This document shows positions 15,005 to 24,700 of a stretch of 27,604 nucleotides of DNA, piece by piece. Numbering within the stretch: position 1 is the stretch's first letter; every line of letters begins with the position of its first letter. Both the position numbers and the translations under genes were made by a program. Source of the DNA: an uncultured Loktanella sp. (GTDB lineage: Bacteria > Pseudomonadota > Alphaproteobacteria > Rhodobacterales > Rhodobacteraceae); NCBI GenBank assembly GCA_913061335.1, contig CAJXTP010000008.1, forward strand, positions 1-27,604. Reading direction: 5' to 3'. The notes under the pieces are model-generated. The model did not search any database. It worked only from the letters and a program-made list of their open reading frames with translations, and was not told the DNA's origin.

Positions 15005-15910
15005 ATGATCCTTTGTGCAGGCGAAGCCTTAATCGATATGTTGCCGTGCGAGGCCACAACAGGTGGCGCGGGCTTTGCCCCACATGCCGGTGGATCGGTG
15101 TTTAACACGGCCATTGCGTTGGGCCGCCTGAATACGCCGGTGCAGTTTTTTTCGGGACTGTCATCGGATCTGTTTGGTGACATTCTGCGCGCTGAATTGG
15201 CGGCTTCAAGGGTCGACAGCAGCCCCGCGCATATCGCAGATCGCCCATCCACATTGGCCTTTGTCACGCTCACCGATGGCCATGCGTCTTATGCATTTTA
15301 CGACGAAAACACGGCTGGGCGCATGTTGCAGCCCGCTGACTTGCCTGAAACGCAGGCCGACGCGGTTTTCTTTGGTGGGATCAGCCTAGTCGTTGAACCC
15401 TGCGCAAGCGCCTATGCTGCGTTGATGGACCGTGTGTCGGACACGTCTGTCACGATGATCGACCCAAATATCCGCCCTAGCTTTATCACCGACGAGGCCG
15501 CTTATCGCGCCCGTCTGACAAACATGTTCGCATCCGCCGACATCATCAAAACATCCGATGAAGATCTGGAATGGATCACGGGAGGCACTGACGCTACTGC
15601 CCTGTTCAAAGGCACCAACGTGCAGGTTATTCTACTTACCCGTGGGTCCGAAGGTGTGACCGTTCTGACCCGCAATGGCACCGCCCATGTGCCCGCCAAG
15701 AAGGCCAAGGTCGTCGATACAGTCGGCGCAGGTGATACGTTCAGCGCCGGATTTCTGGCCGATTTGCACGCCGCAGGCCTGCTGACCAAAGCAGCCCTGC
15801 CCCATGCCGCGATGTCCGATCTGACGAAGGCCGCAGCATTTGGTGCTAAGGTCGCGGCTATCACCGTGTCGCGCGCAGGTGCCAACCCGCCGTGGGCGTC
15901 CGAGCTATGA
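15005..15910 (+). CDS. PfkB-family sugar kinase, fructokinase-like
   Basis: A 301-residue ribokinase-family enzyme that phosphorylates a sugar using ATP. The N-terminal signature MILCAGEALIDMLP, the substrate-side glycine pair (APHAGGSVFNTAIALGRL) and the C-terminal DTVGAGDTFSAGF (anion hole and catalytic Asp) are all intact. Bacterial fructokinases have this overall pattern, but the exact sugar cannot be read. The ATG at 15005 is preferred to the one 12 bases earlier because it has GGAG at the right distance. The stop overlaps the start of dtd (ATGA). Confidence 0.88.
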   Translation: MILCAGEALIDMLPCEATTGGAGFAPHAGGSVFNTAIALGRLNTPVQFFSGLSSDLFGDILRAELAASRVDSSPAHIADRPSTLAFVTLTDGHASYAFYDENTAGRMLQPADLPETQADAVFFGGISLVVEPCASAYAALMDRVSDTSVTMIDPNIRPSFITDEAAYRARLTNMFASADIIKTSDEDLEWITGGTDATALFKGTNVQVILLTRGSEGVTVLTRNGTAHVPAKKAKVVDTVGAGDTFSAGFLADLHAAGLLTKAALPHAAMSDLTKAAAFGAKVAAITVSRAGANPPWASEL

Positions 15911-16344
15911 GAGCGCTGATCCAACGCGTCACTCGCGCGCATGTAACCGTCGATGGTCACACAATTGGTGCAATTGAACAGGGTCTTTTGATACTTGTCT
16001 GCGCAATGAAGGGTGACATGCCAGCCCAATCCGCGCAGCTTGCCGCCAAAGTCTCAAAACTACGCATTTTCAAAGATGGCGCAGGTAAGATGAACTTGTC
16101 GTTGAAAGACATAGGTGGATCCGCACTGATCGTGTCTCAGTTCACGCTTGCGGCCGACACGTCGCGCGGCAACAGGCCGGGGTTTTCCATGGCCGCCCCA
16201 CCTGACGATGGCCGTGCGCTGTACCAACAGTTTATCGCCGACATGCAAGCGCTAGATATCACTGTCGCAACAGGTGAATTCGGCGCCGATATGGCAGTTG
16301 ATCTGGTCAATGACGGCCCTGTCACGCTTTGGTTGGACGTCTAA
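15907..16344 (+). CDS. dtd: D-aminoacyl-tRNA deacylase
   Basis: A 145-residue protein of normal length that frees tRNAs from D-amino acids (and Gly-tRNA(Ala)). Both family motifs are present: SQFTLAAD (catalytic SQFTL) and NDGPVTLWLDV (the GP motif of the chiral-proofreading site). The ATG at 15907 overlaps the kinase stop. The stop (16342-16344) overlaps that of the convergent znuB gene. Confidence 0.96.
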   Translation: MRALIQRVTRAHVTVDGHTIGAIEQGLLILVCAMKGDMPAQSAQLAAKVSKLRIFKDGAGKMNLSLKDIGGSALIVSQFTLAADTSRGNRPGFSMAAPPDDGRALYQQFIADMQALDITVATGEFGADMAVDLVNDGPVTLWLDV

Positions 16345-17138
16345 ACGCCGACTGACCGTAGCTTGGTCACCACGGTGCCAACCGCAAAAAGTGCAGCAGC
16401 TACGCAGACAATTGTCGGGCCCACCGGCGTGTCGAGCATGACCGCCACCCGCAGCCCGCCGACTGCAGAGATACCGCCTAACACCGCCGCCAAGCCTGCC
16501 ATTTGTTCAGGTGTCCGCGTAAATCCGCGCGCCGCGGCGGCAGGAATAATCAGGAGTGCAGTGATCAGCAACGCCCCCACCACCTTAATCGCCACGGCGA
16601 CCACGGCGGCCAATAAGAGCGTTAGGATCAAGTGCTCACGGCGCGGGTTTATCCCTGATGCACTGGCCAAATCAGGGTTCAGCGTCGCAGTCAAAAGCGC
16701 AGTCCAATGCGACCACAATACCCCCATCACCAAAGCTGCTCCGGCCCAGATGATCGCGACGTCCATGCGTGTCACTGTCAGAACGTCACCAAATAAATAT
16801 GCATCCAAATCAACCCGTTGACCAGGGATCAGCGTGACCGCCACAAGCCCTGTTGCAAGCGCCCCATGTGACAAAACGCCCAATATCGTGTCAACTGCTT
16901 GGCCGCGTCCCGTCAGGCCGTAGATCAAAACAGCCATTGTCAGCGCGACAAGCCCTACGTCAGCAAAGATCGACCAGCCGAACATTAACGCCATTGCCAC
17001 TCCAAGCACCGCCGCATGCGCCGTTGCATCGCCAAAATAGGCCATGCGTCGCCAGACGACAAAGCACCCTAACACCGCAGCGGCCATCGCCACGCCAAGG
17101 GCCGCCAGCCCAGCGCGGATCATAAAATCGTCCAACAT
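16341..17138 (-). CDS. znuB: Zinc ABC transporter permease
   Basis: A 265-residue permease with about eight membrane helices, matching the ABC-3 family (FVVWRRMAYFGDATAHAAVLGVAMAL, then IKVVGALLITALLIIPAAAAR). It forms the inner-membrane channel of the ZnuABC importer. Its ATG shares a base with the original stop frame of znuC (TAATG), so the two were translationally coupled. It is last in a zur-znuC-znuB unit. Confidence 0.94.
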   Translation of the reverse strand: MLDDFMIRAGLAALGVAMAAAVLGCFVVWRRMAYFGDATAHAAVLGVAMALMFGWSIFADVGLVALTMAVLIYGLTGRGQAVDTILGVLSHGALATGLVAVTLIPGQRVDLDAYLFGDVLTVTRMDVAIIWAGAALVMGVLWSHWTALLTATLNPDLASASGINPRREHLILTLLLAAVVAVAIKVVGALLITALLIIPAAAARGFTRTPEQMAGLAAVLGGISAVGGLRVAVMLDTPVGPTIVCVAAALFAVGTVVTKLRSVGV

Positions 17139-17862
17139 TACTGCGCATCCTCGTGATCATGATGGTGGTGATGGTCGTGTTCATGGCGGTAAAGCGCCAG
17201 CGCGCCGCCAGTGCCAGTGCCAAATAATTCGCGGTACGCAGGGGCTGCCGAGACGACGTCTGGCGTTCCTTCGCAACAGACATGCACGTTCAACGATCAG
17301 AGGCGCTCATGACGACGTGCAGTTCGTGGCTGACCATCAAAATGGCGCAGCCTAAGTCGCGGCGCACGTCTTCAATTTGACGGTAGAACCGTGCCGATCC
17401 GGGTTGGTCTAAGCCTTGCGTCGCCTCGTCGAGCATCAAGACATCGGGCTTACCCAAAAGCGCGCGTGCCAGTAGCACCCGTTGAAACTGCCCGCCCGAC
17501 AGCTGGGTCATTTGCCGATTGCCAGTTTCTGGCACACCTGCTGTCAGCAACGCCTGCATCGCCGCATCCGTGTCGACGCGTTTTGGCAAATCCAAAAACC
17601 GGCGCACTGTCATCGGCATCGTGGGGTCGATGTGTAATTTCTGCGGGACATAGCCGACCCTCATGCCCGCCTTGCGCGTCACGACCCCTGCCTGTGGTGT
17701 AAGCGCGCCGACTAGTACCCGCAACAATGACGATTTTCCGGACCCGTTTTGCCCGACGATTGTCACGATCTCGCCTGCGGTCAACGCGAGGCTCACGTTT
17801 TCAAGAACCGTATTTTGACCATGTCGCAGCGTGATGCCTGTGGCAGATAATAGCGCGGTCAT
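17138..17862 (-). pseudogene. znuC: znuC, zinc ABC transporter ATPase, frameshifted near the C-terminus
   Basis: From the ATG at 17862 the frame encodes 190 residues ending in ...MSASDR and then TGA (17290-17292). All ATPase motifs precede the break: Walker A (GQNGSGKSS), Q-loop (VPQKLH), signature (LSGGQFQ), Walker B (VLMLDEAT) and H-loop (MVSHEL). After the stop, the +1 frame continues as an excellent ZnuC tail (NVHVCCEGTPDVVSAAPAYR, LFGTGTGG), ending in a His-rich stretch (HEHDHHHHHDHED), with TAA at 17138-17140. The total length is one base short of a multiple of three. About ten bases (encoding something like VVC plus part of L) seem to be missing between SDR and NVH. Either a real mutation or an assembly error is possible. 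The shortened product keeps its nucleotide-binding core. Confidence 0.82.
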
Positions 17863-18353
17863 GACTGCACCTGAGGTTGGCAAGACGGGCACAGCCCTTC
17901 GGCCTCGATCACAGTCTGTTCAATTTGAAATCCAGTTTGCGCCGCTGATTGGGCAAACTTTCCGGACTGGGCCTTTGCTTCGGCCACGGTGCCACAGCTG
18001 CGGCAGATCATGAACGCCGGACTATGCGCGTCTTCGGGATGGGCACAGGCGATAAACGCATTGAGCTGCTCAATCCGGTGCACAAAACCTTGGTCCACCA
18101 AAAATCCAAGCGCTCGGTAGGCCACAGGTGGTTTTGACCCAAGCCCCTCTGCATTCAGCCGTGCCAACACATCGTAAGCGCCCATGGCCGCATGTTCTTC
18201 CAACAAAATCTCGAGGGTGCGCAAACGCACTGGCGTCAATTGCACACCGCGATTGGCACAGACCGCTTGGGCCGCAGCAAGCGCCGATTTCACGCATTGC
18301 GCGTGATCATGGGCCGTGAATCCGATTGGGTATGAAGACATCTTGCGCATCAT
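17859..18353 (-). CDS. zur: Fur-family zinc uptake regulator
   Basis: A 164-residue Fur-type repressor. The winged helix is at about residues 35-90 (TPVRLRTLEILL, KPPVAYRALGFLVDQGFVHRI). A structural zinc site is visible as CRSCG and CPSCQ. The sensor His/Cys residues lie in AFIACAHPEDAHSP. It probably represses znuA and its own zur-znuC-znuB unit when zinc is plentiful. The start is uncertain: ATGs at 18353, 18350 and 18341 are in frame, none has a clear ribosome binding site, and the first overlaps the candidate operator. The stop overlaps the znuC start (ATGA). Confidence 0.92.
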   Translation of the reverse strand: MMRKMSSYPIGFTAHDHAQCVKSALAAAQAVCANRGVQLTPVRLRTLEILLEEHAAMGAYDVLARLNAEGLGSKPPVAYRALGFLVDQGFVHRIEQLNAFIACAHPEDAHSPAFMICRSCGTVAEAKAQSGKFAQSAAQTGFQIEQTVIEAEGLCPSCQPQVQS

Positions 18354-18372
18354 GTTATGTTATAACACACAA
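18353..18372. promoter_or_regulatory. Candidate Zur operator between zur and znuA
   Basis: An AT-rich imperfect palindrome centred on TTATAA (18360-18365), with flanks TGTTATG and CACACAA, lies in the 52-base gap between the divergent zur and znuA genes. Alphaproteobacterial Zur sites have this general form (GTTATA/TATAAC core). A TATAAC -10-like element for zur lies inside it at 18359-18364 on minus, and TTATGT/TAACAT (18355-18360, 18378-18383) could serve znuA. Confidence 0.65.
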
Positions 18373-18405
18373 CGTACTAACATTTAGCCCAAAGGACAAG
18401 ATCAC

Positions 18406-19293
18406 ATGCGTCTAACAACCATTTTTGCCGCAATTACTTGCGCGTCTCAAGCCGTGGCTGCGCCCAGCGTTCTAACAGACTTGGCCCCGATACACGGATT
18501 GGTGTCGGCAGTTATGGGCGACGTTGGTACGCCGACGTTGTTGCTGCCGCCGCGCGCAGATCCGCACAGTTATGCCCTGCGCCCATCCGATGCACGGGCC
18601 TTGTCAAACGCGGAGTTGATCATTTGGGTCGGTCACGATTTGACGCCTTGGCTGGCTGACCCGATTGCGGCTTTGGCGAAGGATGCGATATCACTTGAGT
18701 TACTTGAAACGGCCGGCTGGGACCGCCGTGAATTGCATGACGACCACGGCGATGACAATGACGATCATGACGACCACGGACATGGCGATTACGATCCGCA
18801 CGCGTGGATTGATCCTGCGGTCGCTGCCGTTTGGGTTGGGTACATTGCGGACCAGCTTGCCGTCGTTGACCCGGCGAACGCAGCAAAATACCAAGCAAAC
18901 GCAGGAAGTTACGCGGCTGAGCTTATGCGTCTACGCACCACGCTAAAAGCGCGGCTTGCACCGGCATCTGGGCAGCCGATCATTTGGCCGCACGATGCTT
19001 ATGGGTATTTTGAGGATGCATTTGACCTGTTGAGCGTTGCCACGATTGCCGATGCTGCTGCCAATTCTCCGGGCCCAGCGCATATAGCGCAGCTGCGAAA
19101 TCTACCCGACGTGGCCTGCGTTTTGGCCGATCCAGAGATCAGTGACAGATGGACAGCCGTGATTGTGGAAGGCACGGCTGCCAACTCAGGCATGATTGAC
19201 CTTATAGGGGCTGACGTCCCGCTTGGGGCCGATCATTATATCAACACGCTGCAAGCGATGGCGGATACCGTTGTGAATTGCGTAGGCAAATAA
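18406..19293 (+). CDS. znuA: Zinc ABC transporter periplasmic binding protein
   Basis: A 295-residue protein with a signal peptide (cleavage near residue 19 after AVAA). It delivers zinc to ZnuBC. His54 in ADPHSYALRPSD and His132 in DPHAWIDP are likely zinc ligands. Between them residues 111-132 form the His/Asp-rich loop typical of ZnuA (HDDHGDDNDDHDDHGHG). It is divergent from zur. Its stop is 3 bases from the stop of the convergent methyltransferase gene. Confidence 0.95.
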   Translation: MRLTTIFAAITCASQAVAAPSVLTDLAPIHGLVSAVMGDVGTPTLLLPPRADPHSYALRPSDARALSNAELIIWVGHDLTPWLADPIAALAKDAISLELLETAGWDRRELHDDHGDDNDDHDDHGHGDYDPHAWIDPAVAAVWVGYIADQLAVVDPANAAKYQANAGSYAAELMRLRTTLKARLAPASGQPIIWPHDAYGYFEDAFDLLSVATIADAAANSPGPAHIAQLRNLPDVACVLADPEISDRWTAVIVEGTAANSGMIDLIGADVPLGADHYINTLQAMADTVVNCVGK

Positions 19294-19296
19294 CCC

Positions 19297-20850
19297 CTAG
19301 AAATCCGTCGGCGCGCCGCCTTCTTCTTTCCGCTTTGCCACAAAAGATTGCAGTTCCTCACGGATACCTTCGTCCATTTCTGGGGCTTCAAAAGTGTTGA
19401 TGATCTCTTTGAATTTGTGGTGGGCGCGTTCAGCTGTCCACTCTGCGCCGGCGTCTTCCCATGCTTCAAAGTTACGCCAGTCGGATACAATCGGTCCATA
19501 AAATGCGTTTTCGTAACGATCTTGGGTGTGTTGGATGCCAAAGAAGTGCCCGTTTGGTCCGACTTCGCGAATCGCGTCAATGGCAATATCGTCGGGTGTC
19601 GTCGCCACGATTTCTGGTTCCATGTAGCGCTGGATCATCTGGATAACTTCGCAGTCCATGATGAATTTTTCGGGACAGGCGATGAGGCCCCCCTCGAGCC
19701 AACCCGCGCCGTGGTAGACCATATTCGTGCCGGACTGCACCGCAGACCACAGCGAATTGGAAGTTTCCCACATGGCTTGGCCGTCAGGCACATTGGCCGC
19801 GCAGACACCAGATGCGCGCATCGGCAGGCCGTAGAAACGCGCCATCTGCCCCGTCATTTGGGTGGCCCGCATGTATTCAGGTGTGCCAAAGGCCGGCGCG
19901 CCAGATTTCATATCGACATTGCTGGTGAATGTCCCGATGACGCAAGGCGCACCGGGGCGGACGTACTGGAACAGGGCAATGGCCGACAAAGCTTCTGCAA
20001 TCGACAGCGTCACAGCACCCGACATCGTCACAGGCGCCATCGCACCGGCAAGCGTAAACGGGGTAACAACAACAACTTGCCCGCGTCGCACACAACGCAA
20101 GCATCCGTCGATCATCGGCACATCGTGCTTAAGCGGCGAGGTCGAGTTGATGTTGGTGTACATATGCGGTTTGGCTTCGAATTCGTCTTCGGTTTGACCC
20201 GCCGCGATGCGGACCATCTGCATCACGTCCTCAACACGTTCTTTGCCAAGGCTATAGGCGTGCATGGATTTATCGGTCAGCGTCAGCTTGTCATACAGCA
20301 CGTCCAAGTGCCGGACAGAGGCGTGGATGTCTTGCGGTTCAACCGGATATCCGCCCGCGAAATGGATACAGTTGAAATACTGCGTCAGCTTGAGCAGATT
20401 GGCGCATTGTTCACGGTTGCCCGTTACCTTTTTGCCGATCTCAAGGTCAAAATAATTCGGCGGCGACGATACATTGCCAAACAACATATGTTTGCCACCA
20501 ATGGTGATCTTACGATCTGGATTGCGCGGCGTGATGTCGAATTGCGCAGGCGCGTGGCCCAACATTTCCATCACCCACTCGCGGCCCATACGCACGTTGG
20601 TTCCGTTGACGGTGCACCCCGCTTTTTTGAACAGTGCTAGGGCTTCTTCGTTCAGAAATTCAATACCGATGTCTTCGAGAATGGTCATGGCACCATTGTG
20701 GATCGCGGCGACACCTTCGGGATCAAGCGGCTCTGTCGGGTTGTCGGTATTGACGGGAATGCGCCACGGCATCTGGTCGATCACAGATGTCCCTCTGCGG
20801 CTTGCGTTCCCTGCGCGGCCACCGCCCCGTTTACGTGGTGTATCACCCAT
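19297..20850 (-). CDS. MttB-superfamily (trimethylamine methyltransferase family) protein, non-pyrrolysine
   Basis: A 517-residue protein of the COG5598 superfamily, cytosolic. It has no in-frame UAG, so it is not a pyrrolysine enzyme. Family members demethylate quaternary amines such as glycine betaine or carnitine onto a corrinoid protein, and many bacterial paralogues are uncharacterised. Landmarks are the Arg/Gly-rich N-terminus (RKRGGGRAGNASRRG), FGNVSSPPNYFDLE, and TPFTLAGAMAPVTMSGAV, which resembles the TIM-barrel core. A GAGG ribosome binding site precedes the ATG. No corrinoid protein or RamA-like activator is in the window. It lies downstream of a HAD phosphatase gene on the same strand. 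Confidence 0.88.
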   Translation of the reverse strand: MGDTPRKRGGGRAGNASRRGTSVIDQMPWRIPVNTDNPTEPLDPEGVAAIHNGAMTILEDIGIEFLNEEALALFKKAGCTVNGTNVRMGREWVMEMLGHAPAQFDITPRNPDRKITIGGKHMLFGNVSSPPNYFDLEIGKKVTGNREQCANLLKLTQYFNCIHFAGGYPVEPQDIHASVRHLDVLYDKLTLTDKSMHAYSLGKERVEDVMQMVRIAAGQTEDEFEAKPHMYTNINSTSPLKHDVPMIDGCLRCVRRGQVVVVTPFTLAGAMAPVTMSGAVTLSIAEALSAIALFQYVRPGAPCVIGTFTSNVDMKSGAPAFGTPEYMRATQMTGQMARFYGLPMRASGVCAANVPDGQAMWETSNSLWSAVQSGTNMVYHGAGWLEGGLIACPEKFIMDCEVIQMIQRYMEPEIVATTPDDIAIDAIREVGPNGHFFGIQHTQDRYENAFYGPIVSDWRNFEAWEDAGAEWTAERAHHKFKEIINTFEAPEMDEGIREELQSFVAKRKEEGGAPTDF

Positions 20851-20944
20851 GATCTTGCCTCTTGCTCAAACCAGTTTCATCAAGCTTGGCAGGCCCACGC
20901 CGCTTTCGCAGCGCTTTCGCGACAAAATGTGTCGTTTTCCGATG

Positions 20945-21637
20945 TCAGCCAGCGCTTTGCAAGGCGATCCACGCTGGCAATTCCGCAATTGTTCCCAGCA
21001 CAACGTCCGCATGCGGCGTAAGATCAGCCCGCTGCGCAGGTCCGGTCAGCACCCCAACACACCTCATACCAGCGGCACGACCCGCCGCGAGATCATGCAC
21101 ACTGTCGCCAACCATGATGCACGCGGCAGGCGTAAGGCCAGTCTGCGCGCAGAACCCCAACAACTGACCCGGCGCCGGTTTGCCGCCAAAGCCACTGTCA
21201 AAACCGGCGATGAAATCAAACATATCTAAGACGTGAGCCAGATTGGCGCGGGCTGGTTCCTCTGCATCGTTGGTCGCGACACCAAGCGTCAAACCCATAT
21301 TGCGCAACGCATCCAAGACGGGCCGCAACGGCGTTGGTTCCACTTGCGGCACATGCATGGTCGCCGCTTTCATACGCGCAATCAGGTCCGGCTTTGCCAC
21401 ATCAGGCAAAAGCCCCAACATTGCATCTGCAACTGTGGATACCGTCTCTGCGATCACGAGACTGCTCGGTAAAAACAGGCCCGTGTCTAAACTATAGCCT
21501 AATAGCTCGGCCATCTCGGCCATTCGCGCAGGATCTCCCTCAACTTCGGACGCGATCATGTCCCGCGTCGACGGGCCCCAAGTTGCGTTGAAGTCAAACA
21601 AGGTGCCGTCCTTGTCAAAGATGATACCTTTGATCAT
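20945..21637 (-). CDS. HAD-family phosphatase, phosphoglycolate-phosphatase-like
   Basis: A 230-residue HAD hydrolase. Motif I is DKDGTLFDF (Asp8, Asp10), motif II LGVATND, motif III GGKPAPGQ with its Lys, and motif IV MVGDSVHDL. The helical cap lies between motifs I and II. This is the Gph-type architecture; substrates in the family are small phosphate esters such as 2-phosphoglycolate, and the real one is unknown. It is divergent from the reductive dehalogenase fusion gene and 94 bases upstream of the MttB-type gene. Confidence 0.87.
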   Translation of the reverse strand: MIKGIIFDKDGTLFDFNATWGPSTRDMIASEVEGDPARMAEMAELLGYSLDTGLFLPSSLVIAETVSTVADAMLGLLPDVAKPDLIARMKAATMHVPQVEPTPLRPVLDALRNMGLTLGVATNDAEEPARANLAHVLDMFDFIAGFDSGFGGKPAPGQLLGFCAQTGLTPAACIMVGDSVHDLAAGRAAGMRCVGVLTGPAQRADLTPHADVVLGTIAELPAWIALQSAG

Positions 21638-21703
21638 TTTCTAGTCCTTTTGAGCAGGGTCGTTATTGACACCAAGCAATGCAAGGCGGACGGTGTAAAC
21701 ACA

Positions 21704-24700
21704 ATGCTAAAACTCAGATCTTACCGTTCCCGCCCCATGCATCTTGGTCCTTACCCGTTGGAAAAACTTCAACGGACGGGTGCGTGCGATTTATCGCAAC
21801 TTGCACCCATGATCGGCCTGTCGTTCAGGCGTGCAGATGACGCTGCCAGTATCGTGAACGCGATGCAGGATTACCAAGCGATGTTGGATGCCACGCGCGA
21901 TGGCATGGTCAAAAAAGAAGCCGCTGAAATCCCAGATGACCTGCAAGAACGGTCCAACCACTTAAAATCATTTGGATATTTCTGTGACGCGGATATGGTC
22001 GGGACATGTGAAATCCCAGCCGCCGCATGGCTAGATGCCTCGCTTATCAATCCTGACGTCGACCGCTTGGCAGCCAAGTTACGTACGATGCAGCCCAAAA
22101 CATTGGCTGCGGGCATCGACGTTATCATGGCTGGTTTGCGCGAAAGCATGGCGCTGCCTCCCGCAGGTTGCCAACACCACACCCATGCCGTTATCTTTTT
22201 ATATGCCAACCCGCGTGCCCCCCGATTAGATGAGGATGGCACCGACTGGATCAAAGATGCATTACCGCAACGTAGCTGTCTGCGCGGGATCGAAACTGCT
22301 GTGACATTGGCCAGCTATATTCGCACATTGGGACACGACGCACGGGCGCATTCAATGGCTGCAAGCGACGTGCATTTGGGCGCGCTGGCTGTATGCGCGG
22401 GCCTTGTTGCACAGCAAGACGGCAGTCTGGTCAATCCGTTCACTGGTGACCGCTTTGGCTTAGCCGCTGTCACAACCACATTAGATTTTGCGGCTGATAA
22501 ACCAATCGTCGCGGGACAAAAGCCGCCTGCTAGCTACAGGATGGGTACGGGCGACCATGCCAAATCGGCACGCACCGCCGACGTCTATGCCAAGCGAGAT
22601 TTCGAGGCTGGCCCGCACCCGTTTGAGACGCTCAAACGGGTCGATGATCCTACAACATATATCGACACACCCAATGTGGCCCGCGTTCCCAAACGTGCCA
22701 ATCTGTTTGCCCGCGCCTTATTCGGCGATCTGGGGAAACCCGTGCAAGAGGCCACAAAGAACGGCAACTACATGCGTAAATCCGCAAGCGCATTTGCGTT
22801 TCGCCCGTCATTGGGGGCGCTGACGGTCTTGCAAGACGGTGAAGCAACTCCACAAAAAAGGGCGCAAAATTCCAGCAAAAACGCTAGTAATATCAAAGCT
22901 GCACTTTATTTCCTCGGCGTAGATGCCGTCGGCCTATCTGCTTGCCCAGACTATGCTTACTACAGTCACGATGCGACTGGCGAGGCCATCACGCCTTACC
23001 ACAGCAATGCCATTTCCATGATTATCGACCAAGGTCACGAGACAATGGAAGGCGCGTCCGGCGACGATTGGATCGCTTGCGCCCAATCGATGCGCGCTTA
23101 CCTTCGGTTTTCGTTGCTCGGCGGCGTACTGGCGCAACATATCCGCAATCTCGGCTATACAGCCCGCGTGCATTCGGTGATGGATGACGAGGTTTTGCAT
23201 CCGCCGCTGTTATTGCTGTCAGGTTTGGGCGAGGTCAGCCGCATTGGCGAGGTCATCCTAAATCCGTTCCTTGGTCCGCGGTTGAAATCCGGCATCGTCA
23301 CCACAAACATGCCAATGACTCACGATAAACCGATTGATTTTGGCCTGCAAAAGTTCTGTGAAGCCTGCAACAAATGCGCACGTGAATGCCCGTCAGGTGC
23401 GATCACGGCAGGCCCAAAGCTGATGTTCAACGGCTATGAGATTTGGAAATCCGACAGCCAAAAATGTACGACTTACCGCGTCAGCCAAAAGAACGGCGCG
23501 ATGTGTGGTCGCTGTATGAAAACCTGTCCTTGGAACCTTGAAGGGCTGTTCGCCGAGGCCCCATTTCGAAAACTTGCGATGACAGTCCCTCAAGCAGCCA
23601 AGGCTTTGGCATCATTGGATGATAAGTTCGGAAACGGGTCAATAAACACCGTCAAGAAATGGTGGTGGGATCTGGAAATGATCGATGACGGCGCATATCG
23701 CCCCGCCCGCGATCCGGTGAATGCACGCGACTTGCAGCCTGATCTTGACCTAAAGTTCGCGGACCAAACACTGTCAGTTTATCCGGCTCCGCTTGCGCCG
23801 CCGCCTTATCCGTGGCCGTTCCCGATGGACCGCGAGGCAGGCATTCAAGCCTACGCCGAGATGATCACAGCCGATGAACACCGCGTGCGCCGCGCTGCTG
23901 GCACACCACCGGAGCATATCTATACAGCAAAGTCCGGCGATGCCCCCGTTTTGCAACTGATCGTGACCAGGGCTGATCCGCTAACTGACAGTATCACGCT
24001 ATATGAGCTGTCTGACCCCAACGGCGCCGATTTGCCACCTTTCACCGCTGGCGGGCATATCGATGTTGTCGTCGCCCCGGAATTTTTCCGCCAGTATTCG
24101 CTGTCAGGCGACCCTGCGAACCGCAAATCGTATCAGATTGCTGTCCTGCGAGAGGACACTGGGCGCGGTGGGTCAAAGCTTATGCACCGCATTTTCACCA
24201 AGGACCGCCGCGTGTTTGCCTCCAAACCGATCAACCATTTCCCGCTGATCGAGGATGCAGCGCACAGCTATTTGATGGGTGGTGGGATCGGCGTCACACC
24301 CATGATCGCAATGGCGCACCGTTTGCATGCAGTCGGGCGTCCATTTGACTTGCATTATAGCGTGCGCACGCGGGCTGACGCCGGATTTATCGCGTTGTTG
24401 GAAAAACAGCCCTGGGCTAGCCGCGCGCATATTCATATCAGTGACGAAGGATCGCGTGCAAACTTAAACCTCGCGCTTAAGCCGTATGCAGGCGCGCATG
24501 TTTATACCTGCGGGCCCGACCTATATATGACCGGCGTTATGGATACCGCGACCGAAAATGGGTTTTCTGAGGAACAGCGGCACCTAGAATATTTCGCTGT
24601 GCCTGACGCGCCTGACTATGAAAATCATCCGTTTGTGATATGGCTGCCAGACGGGCGGAAGATTGACGTCGCTGTCGATGAACCCGCATCGGATGCATTG

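Noticed and set aside
19348..20640. A 430-residue open frame on plus
   Set aside because: Antisense to the MttB-superfamily gene and rich in Arg/His as expected of a shadow frame.
19297..20850. Pyrrolysine-containing trimethylamine methyltransferase
   Set aside because: The reading frame has no internal UAG and the gene is complete without readthrough.
21650..21703. TTG start at 21650 for the dehalogenase fusion
   Set aside because: It lies 12 bases from the divergent HAD start and has no ribosome binding site; the ATG at 21704 leaves room for a promoter.
21638..21703. Cobalamin riboswitch ahead of the dehalogenase fusion
   Set aside because: The gap is 66 bases, far too short, and has no B12-box-like sequence.
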